NCBI GenBank assembly: GCA_028023455.1
Contig: JAQFVV010000185.1
Location: forward strand, 2,247,239 to 2,311,238
Direction of reading: 5' to 3'
DNA from: Epiperipatus broadwayi
Taxonomy: Eukaryota > Onychophora > Udeonychophora > Euonychophora > Peripatidae
Length of the DNA: 64,000 nt
Shown here: one piece after another, positions 60,605 through 64,000 of the stretch
Layout of the letters: each line of letters starts with the position of its first letter
Numbering within the stretch: position 1 is the stretch's first letter
Translations under genes and position numbers: made by a program
Notes under the pieces: generated by a model
Seen by the model: the letters and a program-made list of their open reading frames with translations, nothing else
What the model was told of the DNA's origin: nothing
The model's database searches: none

Positions 60605-60645
<41 letters not shown>
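60605..60645. repeat. (TA)n microsatellite
   Basis: About 41 bp of TA repeat. It may lie inside the putative 3' LTR. Confidence 0.95.
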
Positions 60646-60648
<3 letters not shown>

Positions 60649-60649
60649 G

Positions 60650-63600
60650 CCATTACAATTTGGTCACTAGCCAAATTTATAGTAATGTGCATGTAGAAAA
60701 GGTAAACCAAAAATCATCATCACAATTTTATATAACCATAAAGGAAGTTGTAGGGCATCCAAGTTTAAACCCTACAAGGTCCAGTTTTAAAAGCTTTAAA
60801 CAGAGAGAGAGTGGGACAGCTATTATATGCTTTACTTGTTTGTGTGTTAATAAATCTCAAAAAGAGCAGCACACACATTTAATATTTAAATTTTCTGTTA
60901 AAAAGCAAAGTTATAATGCATACATATAGGCAATGTATGTGTAAATTATTTAATTGTTTTATATTTCAAATATTCAACATTTTAACTTTCTTTAAAACTA
61001 ACCTATGCTAGATCAATTCTAATATTTTATTCTATACTTTTATTTTGCTTTTCTTTAATTATAATTGGGATTTAAAAGTTACAGACTTAATTAAATAATT
61101 GGGTTATAATGACTAAGCTAGCAATCATATTATTTAAGGATAGTTTATGAATGATTTGAAAGAATGAAGGATGTGTACATTACATACAAAATTTTACATT
61201 TCCTAAATATTGAAAGAAAAGGAAGTATTAAATCTGTTAAATTATTTTTTTTGTACAATTTTTTTTGTTAAAAGAGGAAATCTGTTTAATCAGATATCGA
61301 TCTTTGTAGTAATTTTTTTTTGCAAATGATTGTCACTTTGGAAACTTATAATGAGTCTATTTTAAATTTTGAAATTGTCTTATCTCAAGATCTATAGAAA
61401 GGAAGCTCAAAGATTTGAAGTGTTACCTGGATGTTAAAAAGAAAGAAAAAACAAAAGAAAGGAAATAAGAATTGAGTCTATTTTTTTTTTTTAAACAAAA
61501 GTGTCTGGAAAAAGGATTGAACTTTTCAGTTGAAAAATAATATAGTTGAAAATAAATTAGAGATCTAATTAAAACAAATTTGTCCAAAAATAGCAAGTGA
61601 TGCTATCTCTGATTGGTTAAGGTAGCTAAAAATTGGATATAAAAAGCTGTCTTGAATTATTATGGTGATTGATTCAGATTATTAAACTATAATATTGAAC
61701 GTTGAAAATATAAGAAATGGCTTGCTAGAAAAATTATATGTGTGTCCCATCGGGTTCCGGACCATCTGGAGGAAGCTGCACATCACATAGGAAAGAAAAG
61801 ATGTTGTGTCTAAAATAATATTCTACACCTTTCAACTGACCAGATAAATAAGATGTTTTAATAGAAGTAAGAAAGCATTCACCTGCATTCAAAGAAGATG
61901 AATTAATCTACTGATAAATATTAATCATCAAGTCCAATTAATTGTTACAACAACTGATTTTAAACTCAAGAAAATTTACAAATGGGGAAACAACTGCTGT
62001 ATTTCATCCACATGCTTGACAGGAAAGGAAGAAAAATTAATATAATGATTTCCAAATTATCCACTAAAGCAAATAACCTCAATAGAGTCACCATCATCAA
62101 ATAGTTATCAACCTCAAGAAAGAGATTGTTCCCAGTAAAACGGAAATGGTAGCTGAGAAATATAAGCATTATACAAGACAAGTTTGAACTCTTGGAAATT
62201 CGCCCCAAAAAAAAAAAATCGGTAATATGACTTTTTATATCTATTTTCTTTATGATATCAGTCTTAATAAACATTTTAGCAATAAAGTGGTATATTTGAT
62301 TTAAAGAACTTTTAAAGACTATTCAGATCAATTAAAAACAAGAATGTCTTACTAAAAATAACTTTGAGCTTCATAAATGATCTTGAATGTATAAAATGAT
62401 TTGTTTATTAATTTTACAATATTAATATGTAAAACAATTTTTTTTTTATTTTTTTTTATGGTATTATGATTTTAGTTTTAACTAATATATTATTATTTTG
62501 GTTTTAAATAATATTTTGTTATTATGGGATAAAACACGCACATACATAATAATATTTTTATATGTGTATAATTGGAAGTGAATGTGGAATAATGAGTAGT
62601 ATTAGAATATTAGATTATTTTGTTTCAAGTTCAGTATAGATTTCAGCGCTTGGAAGGGAGGGGGAGAAAATAATTTAAAACTTTTTTCTAAAACTTGCTC
62701 TTTCAATTTTACTAACATATTTTTTTTTTTACATTCTATTTACATGTTGGATTTTTAAAGTATGTGTGCCAATGAGCAGATAATATTTTTTTTTAATACT
62801 TTTCTCATGGAGTGAAAATCATGGTCAATGTGACGTCCAACTTAATACAAAATACATTTGAAGGGAAAGGGGGAAGAACTTAAAATTAATCTGAGGATTG
62901 TAATATAATCAATTATTATTATTATTATTATGTCAATTTTCACATTTATCTAGAAATTTTTATGTATAAGAAATGTAGTAATAAATATTAGTTTGTTTTA
63001 TTGCATTTTCCTCGATATATTGCCGACACCTAAAATCACTCTAATTTAGTTTCGTTTTTATAAAATTCAGTTAAATGTTTAATTCGTTTTTAAAAAGTTC
63101 TTGCATGAAGGACACATCTTCCGATTTGATTTTGTATAAGCATTTTAAACCTAAACAGTTATTTGTGATTGGTTCTATTTCATTTGATTGTTGGAAAAGA
63201 ACAAACTGTCGATCAAGAAAATAAAGAAACGCCGAGATTTTTCATTTTGAATACGATTTAAAAATTATTATTAAATAAACATAATTTCAGAAAAACAAAA
63301 TTATTTTCGAAAAATATTGAAGATTTAAGTAAATAGCTGAAGCATGTGGCAAAAAGAAATATTTACTTTTCTTACATCGTCGATCTTTGTTTATGTTGAT
63401 AGTAAAAATATCTTAGAATAAATAAATAGCAATTTATTTGAAAGAACTTTCATGACTCCGAAAATTAATTATATTAATTTTTATAAACGTATCTGAGTTG
63501 AATTTATTATAGACGAATATGCTTTAATAAGTTTGTTCAGTTTGTATTAAGCCAATTAAAGATTTGATTTTTTATTCATACAACCAATGATAACAAACGA

Positions 63601-64000
63601 GGCGTAGGGAGTCTTTTGTTAAGTGTGATATTCATCATCATGGTTGAATATTATTTAAGATATGGCGCTAAAATTAAGCAATAATTATGAATCGCTTATA
63701 AAAATTCAATTTTATGTTTATCCTAGTTCTTTGTCATTATTGTTATTATTATCATCATCATCATCATCATCAACTTTTTAATTAATGAGCTGTTTGGCTT
63801 AGCGCCATAATATTGATTTTATAGCTATTTTTAGCGATTTCTTAGTATTATGTCAATACATCCTTCATCTAAGGATGACAGTTATCCTAAATTAGTTATA
63901 TCTAATCTGAGCTAAAGTGTATAAAATATTGAAACACAATACGCAAGCTAAAGATCTGAGATAAATTAGTACCCACTTTTGGTTTATGATGTTTTACTTT
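60650..64000. other. AT-rich flank; possible old LTR leader
   Basis: A 94-codon frame at 60645-60929 and a 102-codon minus-strand frame at 61966-62274 have no recognisable signature. A TATA-like GGATATAAAAAGCTG at 61636 and the G+C-rich patch GTGTCCCATCGGGTTCCGG at 61741 could be an LTR promoter and leader. Small (ATT)n (62922-62931) and (ATC)n (63750-63771) runs occur. A 10-bp inverted pair ATGGCGCTAA / TTAGCGCCAT lies near 63662 and 63798. No gene supported. Confidence 0.3.

Noticed and set aside
60645-60929. 94-codon frame after a (TA)n array
   Set aside because: No recognisable domain and it starts at the edge of a microsatellite; kept only as a note in the flank entry.
61741-61765. GTGTCCCATCGGGTTCCGGACCA as the 3' end of a tRNA
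   Set aside because: No cloverleaf could be built upstream; an LTR leader or chance is more likely.

Overview
The window is non-coding, repeat-dominated nuclear DNA of an animal, very probably an invertebrate. By eye it is about three-quarters A+T, with long (TA)n, (ATT)n and (AAT)n arrays, no operon-like gene packing and no convincing host protein gene. Recognisable coding matter is almost all transposon-derived: a decayed hAT transposase of the ZBED5/Buster type (0.6-2.4 kb), two RTE-clade non-LTR retrotransposons (a young one at 15.6-18.9 kb on the minus strand and an old one at 49.1-52.0 kb on the plus strand), several Penelope-like element (PLE) fragments with GIY-YIG endonuclease (9.5-11.4, 11.5-12.3 and 42.9-44.1 kb), and a Ty3/Gypsy remnant (57.2-60.1 kb). 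The species cannot be named from the sequence.

The main discovery is a set of hammerhead ribozymes (HHRs). At least four repeat families with units of about 370-420 bp (here A/C, B, D and E) are arranged as head-to-tail dimers, often followed by an inverted dimer. Each carries a type-I HHR: core CTGANGA, short helix II, GAAA, a short palindromic helix III, a C before the predicted cleavage point, and helix I closing the fold. Three copies at 13.6, 14.0 and 14.2 kb keep every invariant core base. A fourth at 15.2 kb has a different but still complementary helix I, which is covariation. This matches the 'retrozyme' class of small non-autonomous retroelements. PLEs are the proposed source of their mobilisation, and the window's own PLE copy at 43-44 kb also ends in an HHR with intact consensus core. 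PLE and retrozyme-like repeats share another habit: several copies abut (TA)n arrays, two families at the same element terminus.

Layout: 0.6-2.4 kb hAT pseudogene; 4.4-7.6 kb D repeats plus a PLE scrap; 9.5-12.4 kb inverted PLE pair and a second PLE; 13.5-15.5 kb A and C ribozyme repeats; 15.6-19.2 kb RTE copy ending in a near-perfect 177-bp snap-back palindrome; 20.4-23.7 kb less AT-rich stretch with a possible first exon and an LTR-leader-like island; 24.3-27.0 kb E repeats and another HHR-like motif; 28.0-28.6 kb foldback element; 31.7-35.8 kb LTR-like direct repeats around a charged ORF; 36.7 kb palindrome; 39.5-40.0 kb mini- and microsatellites; 42.8-45.0 kb PLE with HHR; 45.9-46.6 kb foldback M; 46.7-47.3 kb B repeats; 49.1-52.0 kb old RTE; 54.8-55.3 kb second M array; 57.2-60.1 kb Gypsy remnant. 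The rest is AT-rich intergenic or intronic sequence.

All identifications rest on reading the sequence and on remembered family motifs. No alignment, folding or database search was run.
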